Below are positions 1 through 9,147 of a DNA stretch of 64,000 nt, in pieces. The DNA is from Bradyrhizobium valentinum (GTDB taxonomy: Bacteria; Pseudomonadota; Alphaproteobacteria; Rhizobiales; Xanthobacteraceae). The translations under genes were made by a program, and so were the position numbers. Each line of letters begins with the position of its first letter. The stretch's first letter is position 1. The notes under the pieces are model-generated. The model ran no database searches. It worked only from the letters and a program-made list of their open reading frames with translations, and was not told the origin of the DNA. The stretch spans positions 58,834 to 122,833 of the forward strand of contig NZ_LLXX01000141.1 of the NCBI RefSeq assembly GCF_001440405.1, read 5' to 3'.

Positions 1-1
1 C

Positions 2-2731
2 TGCACCCATTGCTCAGTGGGTTGCTCGGTCATCGCGGAAGTCGCAAACGGCGTGTGGATCGGCCAGGAGCCGGACTATGACAGCCCCATCAATCGTGGC
101 TCACATTGCTGCAAGGGCGCGGCAGTCCGCGACGACGTGTTGAGCGACCGCCGGTTGCGCTACCCGCAAAAGCTGGTGGACGGCCAATGGAAGCGGCTCT
201 CCTGGGATCAGGCCATCGATGAGATCGGCGACAAGCTTCTGGAAATCCGTCAAAAATCGGGTCCGGATTCGGTCTACTGGCTTGGTTCGGCCAAGTTCAC
301 CAACGAAGCGGCTTACCTCAACCGCAAGCTCGCCGCGTTCTGGGGAACGAACAATTCCGATCATCAGGCGCGCATCTGTCACTCCACCACAGTCACCGGA
401 GTCGCCAATACCTGGGGCTACGGTGCGATGACCAACAGCTACAACGATATCCGTAACTCCAAGACCATTCTGCTGATGGGCGGTAACCCCGCCGAGGCGC
501 ATCCGGTTTCGTTGCAGCACATTCTTGAGGGCAAGGAACTCAACCGCGCGAATTTCATCGTCGTCGACCCGCGGATGACCCGAACTGCGGCGCATGCGAC
601 CGAATATGTCCGAGTGCGGCCCGGAGTTCACATCCCCACCATCTATGGAATGCTCTGGCACATCTTCGAGAACGGCTGGGAGGACAAGCAATTCATCCAG
701 CAGCGCGTCTATGGGATCGAGGACATTCGCAAGGAAGTCGCGAAATGGACGCCTGATGAAGTTGAGCGAGTCACTGGCTTGCCTGAAGCCCAGGTCAAGC
801 ATATCGCAAAAGTTTTCTCCCACGAGAAGCCTGCAACGCTCATCTGGGCGATGGGACAGACGCAATTCTCCACGGGTACTGCAAATGTCCGGGCGAGTTG
901 CATCCTGCTGCTCGCCACCGGCAATGTGGGTCATGCCGGCGGAGGAGCCAACATTTTCCGCGGCCACACCAATGTGCAAGGTGCCACTGATCTCGGCCTC
1001 GATGTGACGACGCTGCCGCTCTATTACGGTCTTTCCGAAGAGGCGTGGCAGCATTGGTGCCGGGTGTGGGAGATCGACATCGACTGGATGCGCTCGCGCT
1101 TCGCTGACAAGACCCTGATGGAAAGCCCGGGCATCCCCAGCACGCGCTGGTTTGATGCCACGTTGCTGCCGAGGGATCAGGTCAGCCAGCCGGATACGGT
1201 GCAGGCCATGTTCATCATGGGGCATGGCGTCAATACCATCACCCGCATGCCCGAAGCCAAGCGAGGGATCGAGAAACTCGAGTTGCTGGTCGTCTGCGAT
1301 CCCTATCCCACCGCATGGTCGGTGCTCTCGGAGCGCAAGGACGGGATCTATCTTCTGCCGGCCTGCACGAGTTTCGAGATGGATGGCTCGCGCACCGCAT
1401 CGAACCGCTCTCTGCAGTGGGGTGAGAAAATCGTGGATCCCGTCTTCGAATCCAAGAACGACTACGACACGATGTACATGCTCGCCCACAAATTCGGTTT
1501 CGCCGACAAGATGTTCAAGAATATCAAGGTGGAGAACGGCTCCGTATCGGCCGAGGACATTCTGCGCGAGATCAATCGTGGCGGGTGGTCGACCGGATAC
1601 TGCGGCCAGTCGCCCGAGCGCCTCAAGGCGCACATGAAGAATCAGTCAAAATTCGATCTGGTCACCTTGCGGGCACCTAAAGACGATCCCGAGGTCGGCG
1701 GCGACTATTACGGGCTGCCGTGGCCATGCTGGGGAACGCCGGAAATCAGGCACCCCGGATCATCGATCCTCTACAACACCAATCTGCCGGTCAAGGAAGG
1801 TGGCGGGACCTTCCGCGCCCGTTTCGGCGTTGAGCGCGTGGTCAAGCGCAAGGTCATGGAGAACGGGCGGGAGGTCGAAAAAGAAGAGCATGACAATCTG
1901 CTCTCGGAAGGCTCCTACTCCGTCGGCTCGGAAATCAAGGATGGCTATCCTGAGTTCACGCTCGGTGTCCTCAAGTGGCTCGGCTGGGACAAGGACCTCA
2001 CCGCCTCGGAGATGAAAATCATCCGGAAGGTGAACGAGGGCAATCCCGATACTGTTTCATGGTCGCTGGATCTTTCCGGGGGTATCCAGCGCGTGGCCAT
2101 CGAGCATGGTTGCAGCCCCTATGGCAATGGCAAGGCGCGCATGGTTGCCTGGAACCTGCCGGATCCGATCCCGGTGCATCGCGAAGTCATTTACACCTCG
2201 CGGCCCGATCTTGTCGGCAAATATCCGACCCTTCCGGATGCCCGACAGTTTCGCGTGCCCAATATCGGTTTCACCGTCCAAAAGTCCGCTGTCGACAGGG
2301 CCATCGTCAAGCAATTCCCGCTCATTCTCAGTTCCGGCCGGCTCGTCGAATATGAAGGCGGCGGCGAGGAGACACGCTCTAACAAGTGGCTCGCCGAATT
2401 GAAGCAGGACATGTACGTCGAGATCAATCCGGCGGACGCCGCCGAGCGCGGCATCAAGGACGGCGGCTGGGTCTGGGTCACCGGAGCCGAGAGCAACTCC
2501 AGGACGCGGGTAAAGGCGTTTGTGACCGAGCGTGTCGGCAAGGGCGTCGCCTGGATGCCCTACCACTTTGCCGGCTGGTACGAAGGCGCCGATCTGCGCA
2601 GCAAGTATCCGAAGGGAAGTGACCCGATCGTGCTTGGCGAGAGCGTCAACACGCTAACGACCTATGGCTACGATGCCGCCACCGGAATGCAGGAACCCAA
2701 GGCAGCGCTTTGTCAGATTCAAGCGGCATGA
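2..2731 (+). CDS. fdhA: Formate dehydrogenase major (alpha) subunit, 5' partial
   Basis: Molybdopterin (bis-MGD) catalytic subunit that oxidises formate to CO2. The reading frame is open from the window edge, so the N-terminus, including any Tat signal, lies upstream. The visible start carries the 4Fe-4S set CTHCSVGC followed by GSHCCKG. The active-site segment ARICHSTTV (Cys codon at 377-379) has cysteine where some homologues have selenocysteine, followed by the conserved His. The motif GAMTNSYNDI and the C-terminal dinucleotide-binding domain (about residue 760 onward) fit the family. It is followed after 12 bases by the iron-sulfur subunit. About 910 residues are visible, close to the family length of 950-1000. 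Identity is very likely. Confidence 0.95.
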   Translation, partial: CTHCSVGCSVIAEVANGVWIGQEPDYDSPINRGSHCCKGAAVRDDVLSDRRLRYPQKLVDGQWKRLSWDQAIDEIGDKLLEIRQKSGPDSVYWLGSAKFTNEAAYLNRKLAAFWGTNNSDHQARICHSTTVTGVANTWGYGAMTNSYNDIRNSKTILLMGGNPAEAHPVSLQHILEGKELNRANFIVVDPRMTRTAAHATEYVRVRPGVHIPTIYGMLWHIFENGWEDKQFIQQRVYGIEDIRKEVAKWTPDEVERVTGLPEAQVKHIAKVFSHEKPATLIWAMGQTQFSTGTANVRASCILLLATGNVGHAGGGANIFRGHTNVQGATDLGLDVTTLPLYYGLSEEAWQHWCRVWEIDIDWMRSRFADKTLMESPGIPSTRWFDATLLPRDQVSQPDTVQAMFIMGHGVNTITRMPEAKRGIEKLELLVVCDPYPTAWSVLSERKDGIYLLPACTSFEMDGSRTASNRSLQWGEKIVDPVFESKNDYDTMYMLAHKFGFADKMFKNIKVENGSVSAEDILREINRGGWSTGYCGQSPERLKAHMKNQSKFDLVTLRAPKDDPEVGGDYYGLPWPCWGTPEIRHPGSSILYNTNLPVKEGGGTFRARFGVERVVKRKVMENGREVEKEEHDNLLSEGSYSVGSEIKDGYPEFTLGVLKWLGWDKDLTASEMKIIRKVNEGNPDTVSWSLDLSGGIQRVAIEHGCSPYGNGKARMVAWNLPDPIPVHREVIYTSRPDLVGKYPTLPDARQFRVPNIGFTVQKSAVDRAIVKQFPLILSSGRLVEYEGGGEETRSNKWLAELKQDMYVEINPADAAERGIKDGGWVWVTGAESNSRTRVKAFVTERVGKGVAWMPYHFAGWYEGADLRSKYPKGSDPIVLGESVNTLTTYGYDAATGMQEPKAALCQIQAA

Positions 2732-2743
2732 GGAAGATTGATC

Positions 2744-3340
2744 ATGGCTCGCGTCAAATTTCTTTGTGATGCCGACCGTTGCATCGAGTGCAACGCCTGC
2801 GTGACAGCCTGCAAGAACGAACATGAAGTGCCGTGGGGCATCAATCGCCGCCGCGTCGTCACCATCAATGACGGCAAGCCCGGCGAACGCTCGGTCTCAA
2901 TGGCCTGCATGCATTGCACGGATGCGCCGTGCGCCGCGGTTTGCCCGGTGTCGTGCTTCTACACCACGGCCGACGGCGTCGTGCTGCACTCCAAGGATCT
3001 GTGCATCGGCTGCGGCTACTGCTTCTACGCCTGTCCGTTCGGTGCGCCGCAATATCCGAAAGTCGGCAACTTCGGTTCGCGCGGCAAGATGGACAAATGC
3101 ACCTATTGCGCAGGCGGACCGGAAGACGATTCCTCGCCGGCCGAATACGCCAAATATGGCGCCAACCGCCTGGCCGAAGGCAAGCTGCCGATCTGCGCCG
3201 AGATGTGCTCGACCAAGTCGCTGCTCGCCGGCGACGGCGCGATCATCGCCGAGATCTACAAGGAGCGGGTGATGAAGCGCGGTTACGGTTCGGGCGCATG
3301 GGGTTGGACCACCGCCTATCACGAAGGCATCGCTGTCTGA
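2744..3340 (+). CDS. fdh3B: Formate dehydrogenase iron-sulfur (beta) subunit, FDH3 type
   Basis: Electron-transfer subunit with four 4Fe-4S clusters. The cysteine groups are CIECNACVTAC, CMHCTDAPCAAVC, CIGCGYCFYAC, and CTYC paired with CAEMC. At 198 residues it matches the short FDH3 beta family, which lacks the C-terminal membrane anchor of E. coli FdnH, so it should dock on the cytochrome b subunit that follows. The ATG at 2744 is preferred over an in-frame TTG at 2738 because AGGAAG (2731-2736) sits 7 bases before it. It lies between the alpha and gamma genes in one operon. Confidence 0.95.
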   Translation: MARVKFLCDADRCIECNACVTACKNEHEVPWGINRRRVVTINDGKPGERSVSMACMHCTDAPCAAVCPVSCFYTTADGVVLHSKDLCIGCGYCFYACPFGAPQYPKVGNFGSRGKMDKCTYCAGGPEDDSSPAEYAKYGANRLAEGKLPICAEMCSTKSLLAGDGAIIAEIYKERVMKRGYGSGAWGWTTAYHEGIAV

Positions 3341-3397
3341 TTGACGATTGGTAGCGCTGCCGCAGGACCGGCATTCGCGAACCACGGGAGAATGATT

Positions 3398-4417
3398 ATG
3401 AGGACGTATCTTTCCCACATTCGTTCCATCATCTTCACGTTGGCAATTCTGACCGCGATGGCGGCGATGCCGGTGCTCGCACAGCAACTCGGCCCGGACG
3501 GAGCGCCTAATCCAACCGCGAGCGTCGTGCCCGAGCATAAACTGCTTCAGCAATCGCCCCGCATCGAGGGACGGATCGATATTCCAAGCGAAAGGGCTCG
3601 CGTCCTCATGCAGCCCGCCGGGCGGCAATGGGATCATTTCCATGAAATCACATTGCACTGGCTCGGCGCGACCGTGATCGTTGGCATGATCGCCGCCCTG
3701 GCTGCCGCCTATTTGATCATAGGGCGTTTACGGATTTCGAACGGGCGTTCCGGGCGGAAAGTACTACGCTTTAGCTCCTTCGAGCGCTTCTCACATTGGC
3801 TGACCGCCGCGTCGTTCGTGGTCCTCGGCTTGACCGGTTTGAACATCACGTTCGGCAAGATCGTGCTGCTCCCAATAATCGGGCCTGAAGCGTTTAGCAG
3901 CATGTCAGAAGCTGCCAAGTACGTGCACAATTACGTCAGCGCCGCCTTCGTCATCGGTCTCGCGCTTATCGTAGCGCTTTGGATAAAGGACAACCTCCCG
4001 CGAAACGTCGACATCGACTGGGTCAAGCAGGGCGGCGGCTTCATCAGATCGAAACATGCGCCGTCGGGGCGTTTCAATGCCGGAGAAAAGCTCGTGTTTT
4101 GGTTTGCGCTTGGCGCTGGAGCGGCGGTCATTATTTCCGGTTGTCTACTGATTTTCCCGTTCTATGTGACTGATATCGCAGGGATGCAGATCGCACAGGT
4201 CGTGCATGCCGTGATCGCCGTTCTGTTCATTGCGGTTATCATCGCGCACATCTACATCGGCACGCTCGGTATGGAGGGCGCCTTCGAGGCGATGGCCACC
4301 GGCGAGGTCGATCTCAACTGGGCGAAGGAGCATCATGACCTCTGGCTCGAAGAGCAACTGGCCAAGGAGCGTCTCGCTGCTCGATCCGGACAATCATCAG
4401 CAGTTCCGGCGGAATGA
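3398..4417 (+). CDS. Formate dehydrogenase cytochrome b (gamma) subunit
   Basis: Membrane anchor that passes electrons from the Fe-S subunit to the quinone pool through b-type hemes. The protein has about 339 residues. An N-terminal hydrophobic signal-like stretch ends near AMPVLA, then comes a periplasmic segment, then four membrane helices. Candidate heme-ligand histidines lie in the first helix region (WDHFHEITLHW), in FERFSHWLTA, in KYVHNYVSAAF and in HAVIAVLFIAVIIAHIYIG. The ATG at 3398 is chosen because GGAG at 3387-3390 is correctly spaced, whereas the in-frame ATG at 3392 is too close. It starts 57 bases after the beta gene. Confidence 0.93.
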   Translation: MRTYLSHIRSIIFTLAILTAMAAMPVLAQQLGPDGAPNPTASVVPEHKLLQQSPRIEGRIDIPSERARVLMQPAGRQWDHFHEITLHWLGATVIVGMIAALAAAYLIIGRLRISNGRSGRKVLRFSSFERFSHWLTAASFVVLGLTGLNITFGKIVLLPIIGPEAFSSMSEAAKYVHNYVSAAFVIGLALIVALWIKDNLPRNVDIDWVKQGGGFIRSKHAPSGRFNAGEKLVFWFALGAGAAVIISGCLLIFPFYVTDIAGMQIAQVVHAVIAVLFIAVIIAHIYIGTLGMEGAFEAMATGEVDLNWAKEHHDLWLEEQLAKERLAARSGQSSAVPAE

Positions 4418-4554
4418 GCCTGCCGCTGACGATCCTCCTCTGTGCCGGCAATTACGGATTGGTCCATGGCTTTGACCCGTAAACGAAGATCCCTGCCCAG
4501 CCCGCATAGTGCATGTCGTCCCGACGTCTACAAAATCAGCGATGGAGATCAAGC

Positions 4555-5076
4555 GTGAGATCAACTGCGCTCACTAGAATTGCGGTTGGTGTGGTGATCG
4601 AACGCTGCAAAGCGAAGAGCCCGTGGCTCGATTTCCTCTGGCGGCCGATCTCTGTGCTGGTTGGAACGCCGTCGGCCACACCCTGGACCCAGATCGGTCA
4701 AGAAGGCGACGCAACGACATTTTATGCGGGTGAGGCTGCGATCGAACTGCATCGGACCGAAACGGCGAACTATCGGGATAATCTCTCGTCCGGGACACCC
4801 GCGCTTTGGGTCGTGCTGCGACCGAGGCCTACCAATTCTTCGCGTCCCGCGTTCAACATCCTTATGGTTACGGCTGATCCCTCGGAGGGTGAAGCTTTGA
4901 CCGATGCCGGCAATGATCTGGTCGCAACCGTTCCGATGCCCGCTTCGATTATCGAGACGATCGAGCTTTTCATCGCCGAGCATCACGTCGAGCGCCCCTT
5001 CAATAAGCGGCAGCGGGACCGAGGTGAGCCGCGGGTGCCTGGCCACCGCAGCGAGAATACGGAGAACAGCAAATGA
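4555..5076 (+). CDS. DUF3305 family protein of the formate dehydrogenase operon
   Basis: A 173-residue protein matching DUF3305, a family found almost only beside FDH3-type formate dehydrogenases; its molecular job is not established. The hallmark start is visible: VGVVIERCKAKSPWLDFLWR, then SVLVG and an acidic/aromatic core (FYAGEAAIELHRTETANYRDNL). I prefer the GTG at 4555, with GGAG (4544-4547) 7 bases upstream, over the in-frame ATG at 4513, because the family pattern begins just after it. The stop overlaps the next start (ATGA), so translation is probably coupled. An assembly or maturation role is inference from context. Confidence 0.85.
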   Translation: MRSTALTRIAVGVVIERCKAKSPWLDFLWRPISVLVGTPSATPWTQIGQEGDATTFYAGEAAIELHRTETANYRDNLSSGTPALWVVLRPRPTNSSRPAFNILMVTADPSEGEALTDAGNDLVATVPMPASIIETIELFIAEHHVERPFNKRQRDRGEPRVPGHRSENTENSK

Positions 5077-6149
5077 CCCGGTCAGAAAGCACCTTGTCGC
5101 GCTGGTCGCGAATGAAGCAAGAATCCGTCGAGGTCGGGGCACCGGACCGTTCATCGGAGCTCAAATCCATTGACGCAGAGCGTGCCGATTTGAACGAAGC
5201 AACGGCGACACCGGCAGCAAGCTCTCCAACCTCCCCTCCCTTCGACCCGGCAAGCTTGCCACCGCTGCAATCGATTGCTGCGGGTACCGACATCCGATTG
5301 TTTCTGGGATCAAATGTCCCGGTCGAACTAACGAAAGCTGCGCTACGCCGGACCTGGGTAACCGATCCGGCCATTCGCGACTTCGTTGAGATTGCGGAGA
5401 ACCAATGGGATTTCAACGATCCAACCGCGATGCCCGGCTTTGGACCGCTAACAGCCAACGATGTCTCTGCTGTTTCCGGTGCACAACAAGCTCTTGCTGG
5501 GCTCAGAGAAGCCGAGCAGGCCCGCGGACTTACGAAAGACGCTGTCGATGCCGAGCCCATCCCAGACACGCGCCAGATTGATGAGATCGATCGTGCACGG
5601 GCGCAGGAATATGCGTTGCTCGCGGCATTGCTTTCACACAGTCCCGACACGCAAATGATCGAACGTTTGTCCCGCCTAACCGGCGATACGACCCAGCTGG
5701 GCGCTGCGCATGCGGAGCTCAGTGCGGCAGCCGCCGGCGTGCCACCAGAACAGATCGAGCGCGAACATTTCGATCTTTTCGTTGGACTTGGGCGTGGTCA
5801 ACTTTTCCCCTACGCGTCATATTACCTGACGGGTTATCTCCATGGGCGGCCCCTCGCCCGTCTCCGTCAAGCCCTGAAGCAAATTGGTATTGAGAGGACG
5901 GAGGAAAACTCTGAACCTGAGGACCACGCCGCGGTACTTTTCGAAGTCATGGCCGGGCTCACCAGTGGCCAGATCATTGCTCCCCGCGAGACCGATCGGG
6001 ATATCTTCGAGAACCATATCAAGCCGTGGATCGGGCGGTTCTTTTCGGACCTCGAGCATGCCGAATCCACGCCATTTTATGTGAGCGTCGGAAAACTCGG
6101 CCGCATCTTCATGGAAATCGAAGCAGAAGCATTCTTGCGTTCATCATAG
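5073..6149 (+). CDS. DUF3306 domain fused to a TorD-family chaperone
   Basis: A 358-residue protein with two parts. Residues 1-120 match DUF3306 (LSRWSRMK, FDPASLPPLQSI, ALRRTWVTDPAIRDFV, WDFNDP). Residues about 170-355 match TorD/DmsD-type redox-enzyme chaperones (ARAQEYALLAALL, HFDLFVGLGRG, FPYASYYLTGYLH, PEDHAAVLFEVMAGL, PWIGRFFSDLE). From memory these are normally separate neighbouring genes; here a roughly 40-residue linker joins them in one frame. TorD proteins bind and protect molybdoenzyme precursors, so the likely client is the alpha subunit. Its ATG overlaps the DUF3305 stop. It is the last gene of the operon. Confidence 0.88.
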   Translation: MTRSESTLSRWSRMKQESVEVGAPDRSSELKSIDAERADLNEATATPAASSPTSPPFDPASLPPLQSIAAGTDIRLFLGSNVPVELTKAALRRTWVTDPAIRDFVEIAENQWDFNDPTAMPGFGPLTANDVSAVSGAQQALAGLREAEQARGLTKDAVDAEPIPDTRQIDEIDRARAQEYALLAALLSHSPDTQMIERLSRLTGDTTQLGAAHAELSAAAAGVPPEQIEREHFDLFVGLGRGQLFPYASYYLTGYLHGRPLARLRQALKQIGIERTEENSEPEDHAAVLFEVMAGLTSGQIIAPRETDRDIFENHIKPWIGRFFSDLEHAESTPFYVSVGKLGRIFMEIEAEAFLRSS

Positions 6150-6213
6150 GAACGTAAGCTGGGTGGCAGACGGGTTACTGCCATCGCCGTCGTGTAAGCG
6201 GCAAGGCTTGCGC

Positions 6214-6504
6214 TCAACAGCCGCGGCAGATGTTTCCGATGGCCCGATCAACGGCGGCTTCTTCAGGGGTAGGTTTTAGCATGGCGTCTGGAAGCGAAGA
6301 AACATCCGCCGCTGTCGGCTGACGATGTGGTGGAACAGGCGCGGTCCCCGTGAGGCGCGAATCTGGCGTCAGCGAGGGTGGGACGGTTGGATTCGCTGGG
6401 GTCATCAAGCCATGCGTCGTGGGCCCATGCATCCCGCCTTGCGCATAACTGGCAGAAAGTCCGGCCAGAACGAACACCACGGTCACTATAATAAGTTTTC
6501 GCAT
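6214..6504 (-). CDS. Small secreted protein with Cys-rich tail (intact copy)
   Basis: A 96-residue protein of unknown function. It has a clear signal peptide (MRKLIIVTVVFVLAGLSASYA) and a proline-rich middle (PPSLTPDSRLTGTAPVPP). The acidic tail TPEEAAVDRAIGNICRGC ends in two cysteines two residues apart. It faces the formate dehydrogenase operon tail to tail. A near-identical but frameshifted paralogue lies at 37076-37386, and each copy has an fdhD relic just upstream on the same strand. A periplasmic role, perhaps in metal or heme binding through the terminal CxxC-like pair, is speculation. Confidence 0.7.
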   Translation of the reverse strand: MRKLIIVTVVFVLAGLSASYAQGGMHGPTTHGLMTPANPTVPPSLTPDSRLTGTAPVPPHRQPTAADVSSLPDAMLKPTPEEAAVDRAIGNICRGC

Positions 6505-6629
6505 CTTACACTCCTTGCCATGGCATTGAACGTTTCAAACGTATATGCGTTCGCGCGATCTGACCGGTAGGCGATCACGTTCGCTAGCCCTGCAGGTAAC
6601 TATCACGGCATTACCGTCCCGGCTCCATA

Positions 6630-6750
6630 CAAGATGCGATGCGGATGCGTGAACAACTCGAACCCGTCAGTACGCGCGATGGCTGCAAGCGTGATGCCCG
6701 CGGCCTCCGCCAGGTTGTTGGCGCACTTTTCAGCACAAGCCCGTCTATGC
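6630..6750 (-). pseudogene. fdhD: fdhD relic 1 (C-terminal fragment)
   Basis: On the minus strand this short stretch encodes recognisable pieces of FdhD, the sulfurtransferase needed to activate formate dehydrogenase. DGLVL (6731-6745) is joined directly to SAPTT. After a one-base shift comes LAEAAGITLAAIARTDGF and then ELFTHPHRI, the normal FdhD C-terminus. The segment that should lie between DGLVL and SAPTT, carrying TSRVSVEM, has been deleted. No start, active-site Cys motif or N-terminal two-thirds remains, so it cannot be functional. Confidence 0.8.
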
Positions 6751-6835
6751 ATGCCTGAACACTTTCCGTTTCACGCTCATGATCTTGAGCGGACCGCCGG
6801 CAAGTAGACGTCGCTCTCCACGGCATTCCTTTCAA

Positions 6836-6851
6836 CTAAAAACGAATTTAG
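6836..6851. promoter_or_regulatory. CTAAA-N6-TTTAG element (copy a)
   Basis: The sequence CTAAAAACGAATTTAG matches the palindromic consensus repeated through the window. It lies about 85 bp upstream of fdhD relic 1 on the minus strand and 100 bp from copy b. It may be the surviving promoter region of the fdhD / Cys-tail protein unit. Confidence 0.6.
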
Positions 6852-6949
6852 CTTTCCGGCGTCCAGTCGATGACATTGAGCCAATCCTTACCGCCCGATA
6901 CGGGCGCGAGAATATGGATTCGCCCTGGCACGATCACTCTGCGGCGACG

Positions 6950-6965
6950 CTAAAACCCTATTTAA
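6950..6965 (+). promoter_or_regulatory. CTAAA-N6-TTTAA element (copy b), upstream of sensor kinase
   Basis: The sequence CTAAAACCCTATTTAA lies 235 bp before the kinase at 7200. Together with its flank (TGGTG) it is identical over 21 bp to the reverse complement of the copy upstream of the response regulator near 13318-13338. Confidence 0.65.
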
Positions 6966-7199
6966 TGGTGAAATTAGTCCCGCGATCTTAGATCACGCTC
7001 AGAACGTTACTCTCGATGGGTTCATGTGGTTGTCGAGTGGACGGTGCGCTCCGCGCCCTGCGCCCCCGAACGAAGCGGGCGTGCGCCGTTTCATTTTTGA
7101 GAGGGCTGAAGTCACGACTTATCTGCAGCAGCAGTGGATCACCCCGCGCCCGATTGCGTTTCGGGGTGGACGCACCGAATGAAACCTGGATGATGCACG

Positions 7200-8582
7200 A
7201 TGTTCGCAGGGATTGATTCATTCTCCGTGCAGCTTCCCGACGTTGTCCGCACCAGGACATTCCGCTGGGCCGCCGGTGCATTCGCGGTGTGCATCGTGCT
7301 GTTCTCGGCTTTCGTTTATTGGCAGGCTGTCGACTATATGTTGGCGAGAACGGATGCCGCCCTTACAGAGGAACTCCTCGCTATTGCCGCGGACTCTCCG
7401 GCTCGGCAGTTGAACGCTATCGACGATCGATTGAGCCACGATCCGCGTCGCATCAGACTTGCGGGTCTGTTCCGCCCGGATGGGCATCGAATCGCGGGCA
7501 ATCTCGCGAGCCTTCCGCCAAGCCTCAAGATCGACGCTCCAGTTCAGAGCGTCGCGGCGATTCGGATCGATCCAAATGGCCCGGAAGAGATGACCGTTCG
7601 CGCAATTTCCCGCAACTTGCCGGACGGCAACGTGCTGGCGGTTGCCCGCAACATCGACGAACTGAAGCAGCTTGCGGAGGTCGTGGCGCGAGCCCTGCTA
7701 TTGGGGTTACCCCTCGCCCTGTGCTTTGGCCTGGCGATCGGCATGGTCCTGAGCGTCAGAGCCCAGAAACGCGTGGCCGAATTTAATACACTCGTCCGCC
7801 GCATCGTCGCCGGCGATTTGCGACAGCGCCTGCGCACGCAGGGCCTTGACCATCCGTTCGACAAGCTTGCAGAAACCGCAAACGGAATGCTGGACGAAAT
7901 TGAAGCTCTCGTGCGGGAGATGGCAGGGGTTGGCAACGAAATTGCTCACGATCTCCGTACACCGCTCACCCGGGTGCGCCTCGGCCTCGAACGAGGACGC
8001 GCCAATGCCAAGAGCCTCGAGGAGTTACAGGCGGCCACCGACCGGGCGATTGGTGGCGTTGACCAGTCATTGACGATCATAACCAAGCTCTTGCGGATCG
8101 CGGAGATCGAATATGGCGGACGCTTGAACGAACTCGACAATGTCGCGCTGCCCGACCTTGTCAGGGAAGTTGGCGATCTATACGCGCCCATCGCGGAGGA
8201 CAAGCATATCACCCTGTGCGTGGTGGCGAGCGGTGATGCAACAGTGCGCGGCGACCGAGACCTGCTTCTTGAGGCAGTGGCCAACCTGGTCGACAATGCC
8301 ATGAAATTCACACCTGTAGGTGGGTCTGTCGAGGTCGCCCTGGTCCCCGGCAAGAACGAATCCATCGTTCGAGTTTCGGACTCGGGACCCGGCATCCGGG
8401 AGGATGAGCGGGATGCCGTCATTCGGCGCTTCTACCGTTCGGACAAGAGCCGAACCACATTCGGGTTTGGCCTGGGTCTGAGCCTGGTGTCAGCGATCAT
8501 CAAGCTGCACGGCTTTCGGCTCACGATAGCAACCGGTCCAGGTTGCGTGGCTCAGATCGCATGTACACTTCCTACCGTTTGA
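7200..8582 (+). CDS. Sensor histidine kinase (without an adjacent regulator)
   Basis: A 460-residue inner-membrane sensor. Membrane helices lie at about 23-45 and 165-187 and flank a periplasmic domain of about 120 residues. A HAMP region follows, then a HisKA domain with H-box NEIAHDLRTPLTR and an ATPase domain (N box NLVDNAMKFTP, G1 DSGPGI, G2 GFGLGLSLV). It is a clear paralogue of the kinase at 10940-12367. No response regulator adjoins it, so it may signal through the regulator at 12375-13052. A copy of the repeated element lies upstream. No ideal ribosome site is visible before the ATG; the start rests on the length of the N-terminus before the first helix. Confidence 0.93.
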   Translation: MFAGIDSFSVQLPDVVRTRTFRWAAGAFAVCIVLFSAFVYWQAVDYMLARTDAALTEELLAIAADSPARQLNAIDDRLSHDPRRIRLAGLFRPDGHRIAGNLASLPPSLKIDAPVQSVAAIRIDPNGPEEMTVRAISRNLPDGNVLAVARNIDELKQLAEVVARALLLGLPLALCFGLAIGMVLSVRAQKRVAEFNTLVRRIVAGDLRQRLRTQGLDHPFDKLAETANGMLDEIEALVREMAGVGNEIAHDLRTPLTRVRLGLERGRANAKSLEELQAATDRAIGGVDQSLTIITKLLRIAEIEYGGRLNELDNVALPDLVREVGDLYAPIAEDKHITLCVVASGDATVRGDRDLLLEAVANLVDNAMKFTPVGGSVEVALVPGKNESIVRVSDSGPGIREDERDAVIRRFYRSDKSRTTFGFGLGLSLVSAIIKLHGFRLTIATGPGCVAQIACTLPTV

Positions 8583-8645
8583 GTCTTACTTGTTTGATCC
8601 ACGTTTCTGTTTGGCTCGAGCGGGCCGGATATTCAAGTCGGATGG

Positions 8646-8661
8646 TTGAACGAGAATTTAA
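8646..8661 (+). promoter_or_regulatory. TTGAA-N6-TTTAA element (copy c)
   Basis: The sequence TTGAACGAGAATTTAA, followed by TGG, lies 127 bp before the Gly-rich protein gene at 8788. It is a one-mismatch variant of the consensus. Confidence 0.55.
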
Positions 8662-8787
8662 TGGAAAGCACGCGTGAGCATTCCCACCTCCAGTGTATCG
8701 TGACGTGGGCGGTTGCCTCGCTCAGACATGCCAGCGTCTGACCAAACCCTGTGGCGGAAAAGCCCGCCCATTCCAAAGGAGAATGTG

Positions 8788-9147
8788 ATGAGAGGACGAG
8801 TTATGATGATCCTGGCAAGCGCGGTGTTAGCCGGCAGCCTTGCCACCGGTGCACAGGCACGCGGCGGCGGTGGCGGCGGAGGACACGGTGGTGGCGGCGG
8901 CGGCCATATGGGCGGGGGCTTCGGCGGAGGTCACATGGGTGGCATGGGTGGCGGCTTTGGTGGGGGCCACATGGGTGGCCTTGGCGGCGGTCGCATCGGA
9001 GGTTTTGGCGCGGGCATGGCGCATGTCGGTCACGAGCACTTCGGCGCAGGAAGGCGTCGTTTTGTTGGCGGCGGCTATTACGGCTACGGGCTTGATTGTC
9101 CCTATTACGGGTCTCCCTACACCTGGCCGTACACCTGCACTTACTGA
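8788..9147 (+). CDS. Glycine-rich secreted protein
   Basis: A 119-residue protein with a signal peptide (MRGRVMMILASAVLAGSLAT, cleavage near AQA). A low-complexity Gly/His/Met region follows, with GGGHMGG and GGFGGGHMGG repeated. The C-terminus is Tyr/Pro/Cys-rich (DCPYYGSPYTWPYTCTY). The ATG at 8788 is chosen because AAAGGAG at 8776-8782 is well placed; in-frame ATGs further upstream lack one. Function is unknown. The His/Met repeats could bind metal, which is inference. A similar Gly-rich protein is at 28895-29179. Confidence 0.75.
   Translation: MRGRVMMILASAVLAGSLATGAQARGGGGGGGHGGGGGGHMGGGFGGGHMGGMGGGFGGGHMGGLGGGRIGGFGAGMAHVGHEHFGAGRRRFVGGGYYGYGLDCPYYGSPYTWPYTCTY

Larger units (their letters stand above)
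6751..7199. other. Intergenic region holding two copies of the 16-bp element
   Basis: No convincing gene is seen. The stretch contains the repeated element at 6836-6851 and 6950-6965, and leads into the sensor kinase at 7200. Short open frames here have no family features. Confidence 0.6.

Noticed and set aside
101..1633. A 510-codon minus-strand frame inside the formate dehydrogenase gene
   Set aside because: It is the shadow of a strongly coding molybdoenzyme gene and shows no domain of its own.
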